From positions 15,420,610-15,484,609 of the forward strand of contig OY811972.1 in assembly GCA_963681505.1 (NCBI GenBank): a DNA stretch of 64,000 nucleotides. Direction: 5' to 3'. This document shows positions 10,141-22,035 of this stretch, piece by piece; the first letter of the stretch is position 1, and every line of letters starts with the position of its first letter. The notes below the pieces were generated by a model, which saw nothing but the letters and a program-made list of their open reading frames with translations, did no database searches and was not told where the DNA came from. The position numbers were made by a program, and so were the translations under genes. Source of the DNA: Eunapius fragilis. Its lineage: Eukaryota; Porifera; Demospongiae; Spongillida; Spongillidae.

Positions 10141-10979
10141 GATTAATTAATTTTATGCATTGCGTCCCGGCCACGCCCCCCCCCCCCCTTCCATTACACT
10201 ACCCAGTGACGTCCTTCTTGAGGTAGTAAGCAGGGCTCCACCAGCTAAGATTAGCCAGCCAGTAGCCACCCCTTATTGGTTTTAGCCAGGGATCAATTGT
10301 AGCCGATAACAAATAGCCACTTAGCCAATAATAAACGTGAATACGTTTACAGTTCATGCAGTATTACCACGCGGACTTGCGGTTCAACATGGCTGAGTCG
10401 AGTTGCCCTTCCGAAGAACAAGGTACTAGCACTAATACAAAACGGATCCGATTTTCGTCCCTTAATGAATGGTCTCTGGGTTACTTTCAAAAAAACCTTG
10501 CATCTAACAAAGCATACTATATCTGCAATCTTAAGCGCAAGCTTCCATGTGGTGAGAGTAGAGATTGTGGAACTACATACTGTAAGACCACTGGACCTGC
10601 AAACCTTCGTTACCATCTTAAAAATGCACATGGTTTAGAAGCCCCTTCGTACCTGAAAGAGCTGGTAGTTCTAGCGAATGATAACAAAGGCTTAAAAAAA
10701 CAGATGGCCTTGACAAGAATGTTTGCTCCAAGTACAGACAGCGCAAAGACTCAGGTTGAAAAACTTGCTCTAGCATGGTGTATGAACCTGCGTATGTCGT
10801 TCAAACTCCTGCGGGATCCGTATTTCATTAGTGCTTTTTCAGCTAGCATTCCTCCGGGATTTAAAGAATCTGATCTCACTACTGCAATAATCGAGTGTGA
10901 TAACAAGCTGTGTGAATGTGTAAACACTATTGTTCCGAGTGGGTCAAAAAGGGTAACAATGCTAAACATACCGGAATAA

Positions 10980-11638
10980 TGGCGTCATTAAACCGGAATA
11001 ATGGCGTCATTCAACTCATTATCTTAGTGCATTGTTTGGAGCCACTTTTTGCACAACCAGAATGAAACGCAGCAACATAGATAGTCTAGGCATGTAGAAA
11101 GGACCTTTCTGTACATATACGTACCTAATTCAGATGCAGAAAGTTTTTTATACTCAGCGGGGAGGTGTTTCTATTGTACGCATGTGCAATTGGTGCGGGA
11201 GACTACTATTAGTCTGATTCAAAGTGTTCCCGTCTGGAAGTTTTTCGAGACATGCCACACCATCCGACATTACGTGCTGACATTGTTCTATATATCAAGA
11301 TACATTTCAAAGTGGCTCTGTTATAATCTTGCTAGTTTTTCGAGCACAAAAAGTACGAATATTTGACTTTTTTGCATGGTAGACTGGAATACGACACAAC
11401 GCTGTCTTGAGAGAAATGCTTTCCTTAATAGTGTGGATGCACTTTATTGCATTCAAAGTACTATGCGATTGTTCAAAGCTCACAGTTGTCTGTACTTTAT
11501 ACCCTCCGGGCCGCTTCGACCTGACTTAGTGACACGCCCCCCCCCCCCCCCCCCCCCTACACATGCAACATGAATGCATGTTAATACAATGGCATATCCA
11601 TTAAGTAAAAATACATACGTTTGTCCATGAATTCCTTA

Positions 11639-11687
<49 letters not shown>

Positions 11688-13183
11688 CACACACACATGC
11701 ACACACACATACACACAGATCACAGCTATATGCATGCACAGGAATACAGAAAGAAAAACACAATTATTTATAATCTTTTTAATATAAATCAGTCATCCTT
11801 AAGAAGTTTTTTAAGAGCCACTGAGAGCTAGTTGTGCATGCAGCTAGCTGCATGGTTGTGTGCATCTGGTTGAGGAGCCAGAGCTAGTTGTGGGCCAGTG
11901 CTACCAGAGCTGGTTGTGGGGCCAGAGCTAGTTGTGGTGCCAGAGCTGGTTGTGGGGCCAGAGCTGGTTGAGGTCTAGGGTATGGAGCCAGAGCTGGTTG
12001 TGGGGCTAGGGCTGGTTGTGGAGCCAGGACTGACTGTGGGGCCAGGGCTGGTTGTGGAGCCAGAGCTGGTTGTGGAGCCAGAGCTGGTTGTGGAGCCAGA
12101 GCTGGTTGTGGAGCCAGGGCTGGTTGTGAAGCCAGGGCTGGTTGTGAAGCCAAAGCTGGTTGTGGGGCCAGAGATGGTTATGGGTCCGGCATGGAGCTAG
12201 AGCTGGTTGTGGAGCCAGGGCTGGTTGTGGGGCCAGGGCTGGTTGTGGAGCCAGAGCTGATTGTGGAGCCAGGGCTGGTTGTGGAGCAAGAGCTGGTTGT
12301 GGTGCCAGAGCTGGTTGTGCAGCCAGAGCTGGTTGTGGGGTTGTGCATTCACGAGGCCAGGGTAGCACAGTTGTACATGAGCCCAGGGTTGGTGTGGGAC
12401 CAGAGCTGGTTGTGAGGCATGGTTGTGGGCCAGAGCTGGTTGTGGGGTCGTGCGTGCATGGGGTCAGGGCTGCATGGTTGTGCATAGGCCCAGGATTGGT
12501 TCTGAGGGTAGGGCTTATTGTGGATGGGGACAGGTCTGGTTGTGCATGGTGTAAGGGCTGGTTGTGCATGGGGTCAGGGTTGGGTTGTGGGGGTAGGGCT
12601 GGTTGTACATGGGGTCAAGGCCAGTATGTGAGACCATGCAAGCATGCATGGACATTAGAACCTTTCATTTTCTAAAATGCCAGTGTCTGTTGTATAAAAC
12701 AGTCCGTGCACAACTATAACGTAGTACTATACTGGTTAACCGTTTTGACCTAGTTGCTAGGTCTCGTGCACGAACTGTTAACTTCAAAACATATAACAGA
12801 GCCACTTCGAAAACAAAAAAATTATCAAGTTCATTCCATGTACAATACAACGCTATGCGCTGTTGGAGCCAGAAAACTTCCTCAGTTTGTACACAAGCCA
12901 ATGAGTAATGACGTACCGCTAAAAGTGTATATGTTTTAAGTCGCACAGTGTTCGATTGGCTTAAGCTACGATCATGGTACTTGTTTTGTCGGATAGAGTA
13001 CAAGTTTTATAACCATAAAACAGCGTCAAATATGCTACCAAGTGTTGTGTTAAAAAAGAGTAGCGCACATTCCAACGTTAATCGATTGCAATATTTCGTT
13101 GCTAAGCACACGCATGCAACCATTTCAATATTTCTGGGCGTAGGTCTTTTTGACCCACGTTTCAATGTATTGAAACAGTAGTG
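10980..13183. other. Noncoding insert or intron inside the hAT gene, with satellites
   Basis: Separates the BED part from the core of the transposase. It begins with a doubled CCGGAATAATGGCGTCATT motif (10972-11010), holds a poly-C run (about 11537-11558), a (CA)n tract (11641-11683) and an 18 bp minisatellite. Short inverted similarity exists between about 11310-11330 and 12790-12810 (AAGTGGCTCTGTTATA). It may be a further inserted element, but I found no clear ends. Confidence 0.45.
11883..12620. repeat. 18 bp minisatellite (GGTTGTGGAGCCAGAGCT)
   Basis: About 40 degenerate tandem units of an 18-mer, with longer variants towards 12350-12620. The unit length is a multiple of three, so it produces long but meaningless open frames on both strands. 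Confidence 0.85.
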
Positions 13184-14643
13184 TAAAGGAACTTCTTAGC
13201 AATTCTGTAGCATCACTGGAGCTGGATGGTGGAAAGGATGTTAATTCCCGAAAGCTAATAGGTTTGGGTGTTTTGAAGGATGGGAGATGCCTTTGTTGGG
13301 ATCTCTTAGATACTGATGGTGACACGTTAGATACAGGTTATTATAACACAGTCATTACAGATGCAGTACTTAAGATGGAGAAAGATGGCTTATTCATTGC
13401 TTCTATTACAGTGGACAATGAAGCTTCTCCAAATGCTGGTATCAGTCAAGCTATTACTGAAGGGTACCTAAAATGGCTTCTTCATTTTCGATGTGGTTGT
13501 CACACCCTGGAATTGCTAATGGAGGATCTGGCAAAAGCAATTCCCTCAGTTGCTTTAGCTATAAAGGTAGCCAAAGATACAGCAATCAATATAAAAAACC
13601 ACACACGTCTTCTTAAAGCATTGAAAACTGCCCAACTGGAGACTCCAGGTCATAATGTTTTGAAAGTAATATTGCCATGCAATACTCGCAAATGGTCAAG
13701 TGGCTTCCTTTGTATAGCTCGTATACTGCAATTACAACATTATTTGATAGCAATGGCTGCTTGAGATGACTTGTAAAGTGAAAATTTTATTTTGCCAGAC
13801 TTTCAGTTGCTTGAGTATGCCAGAAGTGCATTGTTTGAGTTCTATTTAGTTGAGCAACTATTGCAACGTGATTCAGCCAACGTAATCCATCTCTCATTCT
13901 TTTGGTACTCTATCAGTACTAAGGTGAAACAAACTGTGATCAACCTGCGTCAAAAAGGTTTTCACCCTGAAGCAAATGCACTTGAAGAAAAAATGAAACA
14001 ACGACAGCTGCTTATGGAAGAGTCAGGAGTGTTCCATTTGTGTCTTATCTTGTGGCCAGAGACAGTAAACCTTCCAAATCTGCAAAGATATGCTAACAGA
14101 GAAATAGAATTTCTTGTTATGCGTCAGTGGAAGAAGTGGCAGAAGTTTGCAGATATTGTTGGTTTTCCACAGGAATATCGCACCTCTGATTCTCAAACAG
14201 ATGACGAAAAGCAAACTAATTTGATCCTCAGCTGTCGTTCAGATTTGATGAAGCATGTTACCACTGGGGATACAGCCATCCGTACTGCTAGAGCCCATTT
14301 TCCGAGGGAAAGCAAAATAGCTGAAGAAAAGTTAAAGCATTGTGATAAATTGCCTAAGCCATCGAAGGATTCAAAGGCACATGCATTTAACCTTAATGTC
14401 TATTCTACCTTCGTCCTATATAAAGGACAATTGTCCTATATAAAGGACGTTTTTCAAGAGGATATTGTATGTAAATCTTGCATGATTAATTTCTGTTGAA
14501 TGTTGGAATAATTTTACCACAGGTTGAGCTATTTGTAAATGTAATATTAATAGCACGTGACGATAATGGAATATAGTATAGATTGATAAGATACAACAGC
14601 ATTTCCAATCTGCGGTTAAACATGGTCAAGCCCTTTAACAACG

Positions 14644-14804
14644 CACAGGAAAAAAAATCGTGTTCCGGACCTTGGGTTTTAACCAATCGACCTTGGGATC
14701 TGTTCCATCAAACGTATTCAAAGTCTTTGAATACGTTTGATGGAACAGATCCCAAGGTCGATTGGTTAAAACCCAAGGTCCGGAACACGATTTTTTCCCC
14801 TGTG
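14644..14804. mobile_element. 161 bp near-perfect foldback inside the piggyBac-like element
   Basis: Two ~78 bp arms are near-perfect inverted copies, with ends CACAGG...CCTGTG and a 3 bp direct repeat ACG on both sides (14641-14643, 14805-14807). A 3 bp target duplication with CACA-type ends suggests an EnSpm/CACTA- or Harbinger-like MITE. It is the innermost layer of the insertion stack. Confidence 0.75.
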
Positions 14805-14809
14805 ACGGT

Positions 14810-17167
14810 GACAGAGTATCTGGAAGGTCCAAGGCACTCCAAGGGAAGACAGGAGTTGTCATTGGGGCAGAAGGAAGTGGGCATAAGCGAAAAATAGCTG
14901 TGAAATGGGATGATGGGTCCCAATGAGCTTACTCTTTGAAGGCTATTGACCGCGATGGGTGTGTCAGCAACAAACGGATGAGGCTGCGCTATGATGATTG
15001 TGAAATGGAAGGTAGAACGCACTATGCGGAGAGCAGTGAGAGTGATGACGACGAAGCTATGTCCAGTGATGCTGATCCGACTGAAACAGAGGTTGCAGAG
15101 ACCCTTGACCACGAACGGTACGCAAAAGGGAACGAGTATTATATATTTTGTGATACGCAGAAGGGAACGAGTATTATGATACGCAAAGGGAACGAGTATT
15201 ATCTATTTTGTGAGAATGAGATTATATATGTACGTGCATATGCTACATACATATGTATGGATGTTCATTCACATGTAACTGTATTATTGCTTACTGCAAT
15301 AGAGTTGAGACTGAAGATCCATTGCTATGTCCCCATGGACAAACTTGGAAAGTGGTGGAACGTGTTGAAATCGATCAAGCTGAAAGCACCAAAGATTACT
15401 GTACCCTATTCAAATGGAGTAATATCCAAGATGAAAAGTGTGAACTGGATTACTTCCTTCTGATGTATCCAAGACAACATTTGAGCAGTTTGCTAAAATA
15501 CACAAGTGAGAGGTTGCAGGCTAACAGTGAATTACCTTTATTTGAGGGTGAATACTTCAGATGGATAGGGATTCGTCTAGCAATGGTACTCGAAAGTAAA
15601 AGAGGGCCTTTGAACATCTACTGGAGCGATATACAGGATCCTAACTCTGTATATACCCCAGGGTGCTATGGAAAACGTTTTGGAATGACTCGTAAAAGGT
15701 TTCAAGCTATCTCAGCGAATCTTTCTTTGTCATCAGAACTTTGTTCATCAAAAGCCGTTGATATAGTAAGTGTTCTAAAAATATGAATGGATAATGCTTT
15801 ATACATCTGATTTTGTTTAGGACCCATGGCATCCAATTTGAGAATTCATTGAAGCTTTTGTTCAGCGAAGATTGGCAGTGGTCACACCTGGCAAATATTT
15901 AGTAGTTGATGAGTGTATGAGTTCATGGTAGGGCTTTGATGGTGAGTACACTGCAACTGGTTTGCCACATGTAACAAAGATACCACGCAAGCCTGAGGGT
16001 GTAGGGGCCGAACTAAAGTCCTGTGCTGATGGCATGTGAGGAATAATTTTGAGCCTTGACATAATGGAAGGTAAAGAATGCCAATCTAAGAAGGATTATG
16101 AAGAATTAGGTGCAGAACCAGCTGTGACACTAAGGCTTACGCAAAGCTAATTTGGTTCTGGTAGGATTGTCATTGCAGACAGTGCATTTGCTTCTGTGAA
16201 GACATTGGAAGCACTAAGATCTAGAGGGCTATATTTTATGGGGATAGTTAAAACTGCCTCAAAGCGTTATCCTAAAGAGTTTTTGAGCAGTTGGTCATCG
16301 GGAGACAGGAGAAATCCCCCTGAGTGTGGTAGCCATATAGTTTTGGAATCAATATGCAGTTACAACAATAAGATGTTTGCATTGGCATGGGCAGACAAGA
16401 AACCAAAGCACATTATTTTCAATGCTGAAACAACTTTGGCAGGGAAGGACAGCATTCGCAAGCGACACAGAAAAGAAATTGAGAAGGGATGCTTTGTCAC
16501 AATTGCTTATGAGAAGCATGTAAAACGACCAAAAGTCATACAAAAGATGTATGAATATTTTTCCACTATAGACATCCATGATCATTTCAGGCAGGGATCA
16601 CTACAATTTGAAAGAAAATGGCATACACATTGCTGGTGGCATAGAGTATTTAGCTCAGTATTGGGGATGGTGATCCCAGATGCCTTTCTAGCATACAGGC
16701 ATGAACTGAGGCAGAAGGATATAATTGAAGACCAAATTGATGATTTTTCTACATTTCTTGGTCATCTTGCCCATCAGCTCATTTTCAATGCATTTACTCA
16801 GGAGGCTGTACGACGGCGATCTCAAGGGAAACCCAAAGATGATGTTCCTGTCGTTGAGGTAATATGCATGTGTATGTCCAAATGATAACTCAGTGGAGTT
16901 TTTAATCATCTCTTTATCCTGTACTATCATCAGGTTGTTCGTACTCATTGTGCAAAGAAGCTTAGCACATTGCCAAGCTACAAGCCTGGAGATCAACTAA
17001 GATGTCGCTCATGCCACCAGAAGTGTTCATATTTCTGTGATCTCTGTAGCATCTTATCATCAGATGCTAGCTCAAAAAACATCATCAGTGCTTTTTGTAA
17101 CCCAATTACTAAGCCATGCTTCAAAGAACACATTGAATCAATGTCCATTGGAGCAGATGGTGACTAG
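14810..17167 (+). pseudogene. piggyBac-like transposase, broken
   Basis: Pieces in order: acidic N-terminus (about 14936-15120, 'SESDDDEAMSSDAD'), DDE_Tnp_1_7 core start (15320-15786, 'DYFLLMYPRQHLSSLLKYT'), first catalytic Asp region near 15900 ('YLVVDECMSSW'), second at 16170 ('IVIADSAFAS'), third in 'STIDIHDHFRQGS' (about 16560), and a C-terminal Cys-rich ribbon at 16995-17060 ('CRSCHQKCSYFCDLC'). The frame is broken by several stops (for example after SSW) and probably held introns (15787-15820, 16862-16933). The remaining 17168-17809 is noncoding 3' sequence. Confidence 0.82.
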
Positions 17168-18304
17168 ATTTTGTTATTGACGGTTCTTATGTAGACTTCA
17201 TACCTATGTACATGTAACTAGGTTCATTCTACAATGTTCAAAGCTGATATCAGGAATGCAATTTCATGTGTTTCATATACACTACATTAAGCTCAACAAC
17301 GTATAACCTGCAATTATTAAATTTTGCTACTAGATTTGCTTTGTTTATATACAGTAGGTAAGTGTTGTACATACACGTAATTCCAATGACTTGCGCGGTA
17401 TTTGCATTTTTACGGTGTTGCTAAAAATAAACACACCAAAGTAACTACATGTAAATATTTATATTTTCCAGGTTGTGTAATGATTGTATATTACCTAGAA
17501 AGTGTTCAAATTCAGAAGAAATTATTGCTGACCTCTGTGAACTGATCCAAGTGCAGTACTTCAAAAACGATATGATATTATGACGATGACATCAACATCA
17601 TTTCATCTTTTCAATCTTCACGGCATCAAGTGCTTATAGTAATCTATATGAAACTCCTATTTTATGAATCTACATGCTATTTGGGGTCAAAATTCAAAAT
17701 TACGTGCATAAGTCATTGAAATATTCAACAAATCATCACTTATTATTGCGTCCTATTTATAGGACAACGCCTGTCCTATATCTAGGACAACAGGCGGGTA
17801 GATTAGACATTAAAGCACACTGGGAAAGTATTGGAGCAGATATACCTGCATTATTTGTATTGTACTACGTTTTAAGCTGTTGTGCTGCCTCTGAAGCTGG
17901 AGTTGAGCGGTTCTTTTCTACTGAGGGCCTTTTTCATGATGATGTGCGTTCATCAATATCTCCAGTCATAACTAAAGCAGTCATCCGCACCCGCTGGAAC
18001 CACGATTTGGTGAAAAGGCAGTATGTCAGAGAGTTCCCAATGGACGTACAAGATGTTGAGTTTGATGAATAGAGTGTGTTTATTGTACTTTTGTCCTCAC
18101 ATGCTGAATGTAATTTATAGAAGCAATATTATATATTAGCCAGTTAGCCAATAAAATTGTAAATAGCCAGAGATTAGCCAGCCTGCCTCATTAGCTACTT
18201 AGCTGGTGGAGCCCTGGTAGTAAGAGCAGGTCAGCTTGTTGTCTTCCATTGCACCTTCTGGCAGTCGTTGCAGGAGTTTGAAAGGCTGTGTGGCCCTTGT
18301 TAAC

Positions 18305-18480
18305 TAATAGTCAGGACATCAAAAAAACTGGCAGCCAATGTGTGAACCTTCCCGGGATGACACTGCAACCGATGTTGTATTGAGCAGTACATAACATAGC
18401 TAAACACTGCTGTGCTGCTGTCTTCCTCATCAATGCCTTCAACAGGATTGTGTACAGTACGAGATGGCTGAAAGAAAACC
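18305..18480 (-). pseudogene. Decayed copy of the Death-domain exon tail
   Basis: On the minus strand the stretch with 'QPSRTVHNPVEGIDEEDSS' and its DNA align with the end of the Death-domain exon ('QPSWRML...VQKPVGGNNPALARKIA') at 18605-18720. Similarity is partial and the frame is not kept. It looks like a degraded tandem duplicate. Confidence 0.4.
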
Positions 18481-18604
18481 CGACCACAAACCGATCCATC
18501 ACCATGGTGATGCAGATCAGACCATGAAACACACGATGTATAGTTCGAAGCCAGCACTTCTCAGTATCAAAATATATATTTAACATACTGATAGTTAAGG
18601 CTAG

Positions 18605-21600
18605 CTAGCTATGCTTTATTGCTATCTTCCTCGCCAATGCTGGGTTATTGCCTCCAACAGGTTTCTGTACAGCTTGGCACAACATCCTCCAAGATGGCTG
18701 ACCAAACCTTTTGGTATCATAGCGTTGTTGCAACCAAGCAAAAAGGACATCTCGGAGACATTTTTTTGGGTCTGAATGGTTCTTTGAGGATATGGTATAC
18801 AACTCTGCAGGTGTAATCCTCAGCACTATTCCCAGGGACTCCCATTCTGCTGCTATATCCAGCACTGCCTCCATTACATCTACAAGGTCATCCTCACCTG
18901 GGTCAAGGGGATGTGGTTTGTAAGACACAACACTACATGACATGCTCAACATACCAAGAGGGTCACCAGACACACCTGAGAAATCATCCCCCCTTGCGTA
19001 TGCCACACCTTCACCCCCATCTGCAAGGAAATTAAAATGTATGAGTACAATTTCTATTGATCAATCCCACATTAAAGCAGTTGGGGAAAGCTTGTTGTAT
19101 TTGATCTTGGACTTCAACAGTCATGTAATTTTATTACATAATGCTCATTATTCATGGCTTCCTCCATTCCAGAGAAAGTTGCCACTTTTTCTTTTTTGTA
19201 CCTTATTTTAATTGAATGTGCCAACACACACAATAGTCACTTGACACAAGGAAAATTACTTGACGTACCATTGATCACTGCTTTCTGTTGTACCTGAATT
19301 GGAATAGACAGCATGATTACTTTTACTTTTAGTTTGAGGGCTTGACGTGTGCTATTTAAATTGTTCCTCCATCAGTTCAGTTAATTCATAGATATATTAA
19401 CATTCCCCCCACCTTTCACATGAATTATAATAAATTGGAGTTCTTTATCCTAGAAACAACTTTTACTTTTATCATAATGTCTTGCAGTCCAGGTCCATAA
19501 GAGAAAATTAGTGGTTAACCCTGTAGTTTTTAAATGTCAGATTTCATGGATCATTTTTGCATTATGAACAAAAAAACTACCAATTGTTTACTATTATGAA
19601 TGGAAATTTTTATGCTAACCAGAGTTAATATACACACGTGCAGTATTTCTCAAAATAGGAAGGTTCATTAGTACTGATATAACTTTGCACTATAAAAAAT
19701 ATTAGTGTTATATTTCCCTTAGGCAAAGCTGGATGACTGAATAAACATTCCACTGATGGTTTATTTGCAAGTAATTAACTATTCAAGGTTAACCCTAATT
19801 GTAGTGGTAAACCCCGGACCACAGGACAATTAATATAATGCTACAAAATCCAGTGTCACAGGAAAGTTGATGTGTTGTTAAATAACTTAATTAATGAAAA
19901 CGCTAACCAGGCTGATTCTACAGCACAGTTAATATACATGGTAAATAAAATTACCTGTCTAAACCATGACTTGTGCTCTTCTGTCAGTGTAGTCGGTGCA
20001 TCAGTATAGTAACATTTCATCTCCTGTGCCTTATCATCAAATGTACACTTGGCAGGATGCTGGTACTGTTGATAAGTGACATCATTATATGTACACTCCA
20101 TGGGACAGTAGAATCCATATGATGGAGGTGGATAGTGCATATCTGTGCTGACTTTTGTAAACACTTCTTTAATTGCCTTGAAGATTGCTTCCCGGATACT
20201 TGATTCGGCTATATCTTTTACTAGATGTACTTCATAGTGAGTACAAAATGATGAAAATATTACTTGATACGATAATCCAGCAACTTGAGAATAGATGATA
20301 ATTTTATTCCTAAATTGTTTATCACTCTTTATTACATTCCACTTGTGTTCAACAATAAGTCTAGTTGTTGCTGCACAGAACAGACCAATAGGGCAATAGC
20401 CATCTTCAAAAATCACTAAAAAGGAGCGTAATTTGTTACATGATGGGCGTTCTAAAGGTAGAACAGAAGGCATAAAGAACACATTTGCATCTATTTTAGA
20501 TATAATATGACGATGTTGCAATAGACTAAGTAGTTCATCCTTGCTCAGACATCCTTCAACGTCTTTCAGCACAGAAACCTCTAACTGTCCCTTTGACTTT
20601 AGAGATTCATTGTATTCTAAGTAGTTCACCTCTACAATAATTTTCGATATAGAATCAAATATTAGCTGGAAGTCCGTAATGACATAATCTTTTAGCTGTG
20701 GAATATCGATGTAGTATAGCAATGTGCCTGCATTAACACACAGAAATTCTAGGACCTTCTCAAACTCATCATCTTTTATACCACACAATAAAGCTATTTC
20801 TTTACATTTTAATTTTTCAACCTTGCGCAGATCTTTAGATTTGGCATACGAGTGTAGAACAAAGTCAAATACAAGGAAAGGAGCTGGGATATCTTGAGGA
20901 GCTATATGAGATACTAACTTTTCGATTTCTGCTTTTACTTTTAGTATATCTTGTTTTTGAAAGTTGTGGATACCAATGATGAAATCTTCAATACTTTTTA
21001 TTTTCATGGATTTATATAGTTTTGATTCTCATAGCCAGCCACGCAATGATGTGGCAATGGTTCTAATTGTGGCCATCTTTTGGTCTTCAGAACCCTCCAG
21101 TTCATCCTTGTGAGTACCAACTAACAATATCTTAGAATCATATGGAGTACAATCATTTATATATGAACAAACACTGGAGAGAGCATGGAAAACAAACTTC
21201 TTGACCACATAACTGTCTTGCCATGTGTGCTCCATTGCATCCTTTGGCTGGTAACGAACTTTGTAGTGTTCTGTTAGATCATCTGTTAGCTTGAAGATTA
21301 TAAGAGCTACAGAAGGACCGCTGACTAGAAGGGGAAATATTTCTTGAAAGGCGGACTGCCCACCTCCATCAATCACTTGTAGAAGCATTGAATTGTTGAT
21401 GGAATGAAGAGCATTTAGTACCTCTGACCAGTGCCCTGTTTCAAATGCATCTAAAAAGAGTTGTTTAATGTCTATCTTTAAACTGCTTTGATCATTTTGC
21501 ACTTCAGCTAAATCAGATGAATCGCTAGTTACCTGAATGGTTTCCTTTAACATGGTTTGCAATAATGTTCTTTCTGCTTCAGATATGCTGGTAGCACTGG

Positions 21601-22035
21601 TTGTAGCAGCACTTTGTTCTATATGTGGCTTTTCGAAATCTCGATTCCCAGTAATAGTACTTGAAGTAGATGCTAATAACACATCTCTTGAATTAACTTC
21701 TTTCTTAGATAATTCAATGTGCAAACAATGCAATAGAATTTTAGCAATGTCCTCTAATTTTTTGACAGCCCATCTCCATTCATTATGTTCTTCACTCTTC
21801 TGAGCTAAAATGCGCTCAATCAAAATCGGACCACACATCTCTGCAATGGGCGTACTTGATTCAGGAGTGTTGCATGTTTCAACTATATTCTCTGTATTTC
21901 GAAGAAGTTGCTTACGAAGTGTGGTTTTTCCAGCTCGTGGGGTTCCATAGAAAATTATTTTTCCAATTATCAACCCACGAAATGAAATATCTTTGTAATC
22001 AGCCAAGATGCTTGACAACTTCTGAGTTAAAATTT
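18605..22035 (-). CDS. Roc/COR-type GTPase with Death domain (two visible exons; 5' end not in this segment)
   Basis: Large exon 22035-19955: P-loop 'GTPRAGKT' about 25 residues in, switch-like 'DGGGQ' near residue 215, and 'GTHKDE' (G4-type) near residue 300, followed by a COR-like region ('FVLHSYAKSKDLRKVEKL', 'PQLKDYVITDFQLIFDSISK'). Last exon 19020-18605: a clear Death domain with 'AAEWESLGIVL', 'CLRDVLFAWLQQRY' and 'PSWRMLCQAV'. Roc/COR proteins are signalling GTPases; Death domains mediate assembly in apoptosis and immune pathways. An in-frame TGA at about 21029 splits the large exon. The exon ends in phase 0 while the Death exon starts in phase 1, so a short exon is probably missing in the 19021-19954 intron. 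The exon starts with phase 1 after TGTGCAG, so more 5' exons must exist; the FN3 exon at 31674-31961 fits in phase. Confidence 0.72.
19021..19954 (-). other. Intron between Roc/COR exon and Death-domain exon
   Basis: AT-rich, with donor CAG|GTAATT at 19955 and acceptor CTTGCAG at 19021. No further coding exon could be identified, although the phases of the flanking exons ask for one. Confidence 0.5.

Larger units (their letters stand above)
14397..17809 (+). mobile_element. piggyBac-like transposon inside the hAT
   Basis: Terminal inverted repeats TGTCTATTCTACC / GGGTAGATTAGACA with TTAA on both sides (14393-14396 and 17810-17813), the strict piggyBac target. Subterminal GTCCTATATAAAGGAC-type palindromes occur at both ends (14413-14450 and 17748-17790). 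It encodes a DDE_Tnp_1_7 transposase. Removing it restores the hAT reading frame. Confidence 0.92.
10356..18072 (+). pseudogene. hAT transposase, interrupted
   Basis: Part 1 (10389-10979): N-terminal region with a BED-like finger (C...C...H near 'TTYCKTTGPANLRYHLKNAH'). Part 2 (about 13184-13763): core with 'GVLKDGRCLCWDLL', 'SITVDNEASPNAG' and 'HFRCGCHTLELLMEDL', the DUF659/hAT RNase-H-like fold with its catalytic region. Part 3 (13792-14396 continued at 17814-18072): the frame runs through once the piggyBac-like insert and one TTAA copy are ignored, giving 'AFNLKAHWESIGADIPALF', then the dimerisation motif 'CCAASEAGVERFFSTEGLFHDDVRSS'. Between part 1 and part 2 the gene is split by noncoding sequence, and a stop follows residue 'MAA' at 13764. 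It is not functional as it stands. Confidence 0.85.
10231..18216 (+). mobile_element. hAT transposon, ~8 kb, with nested insertions
   Basis: Perfect 18 bp terminal inverted repeats CAGGGCTCCACCAGCTAA and an 8 bp target duplication GTAGTAAG (10223-10230 and 18217-18224), both typical of hAT. It encodes a BED-type finger protein and a transposase with DUF659/hAT core and hAT dimerisation region (see next entry). Its length is inflated by a piggyBac-like element (14397-17809) and by about 2.2 kb of microsatellite-rich sequence at 10980-13180. Confidence 0.93.
10141..18276 (-). pseudogene. Relic of a MYND-gene tail, split by the hAT insertion
   Basis: The bases 10190-10230 and 18225-18275 together match the last codons of gene C (35880-35975 region), including the KKDVTG-stop end. 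The right-hand piece is diverged and homology stops near 18276. This is the same flank that lies upstream of gene B, where it is the intact 3' end of gene C. So upstream of gene A there was once a C-like gene, of which only about 90 bp of tail remain, cut by the hAT element at 10231-18216. Confidence 0.7.

Noticed and set aside
11884-12675. Repetitive frames such as the 'LAPQPA' and 'GCGARA' series.
   Set aside because: Products of the 18 bp minisatellite within the hAT element.
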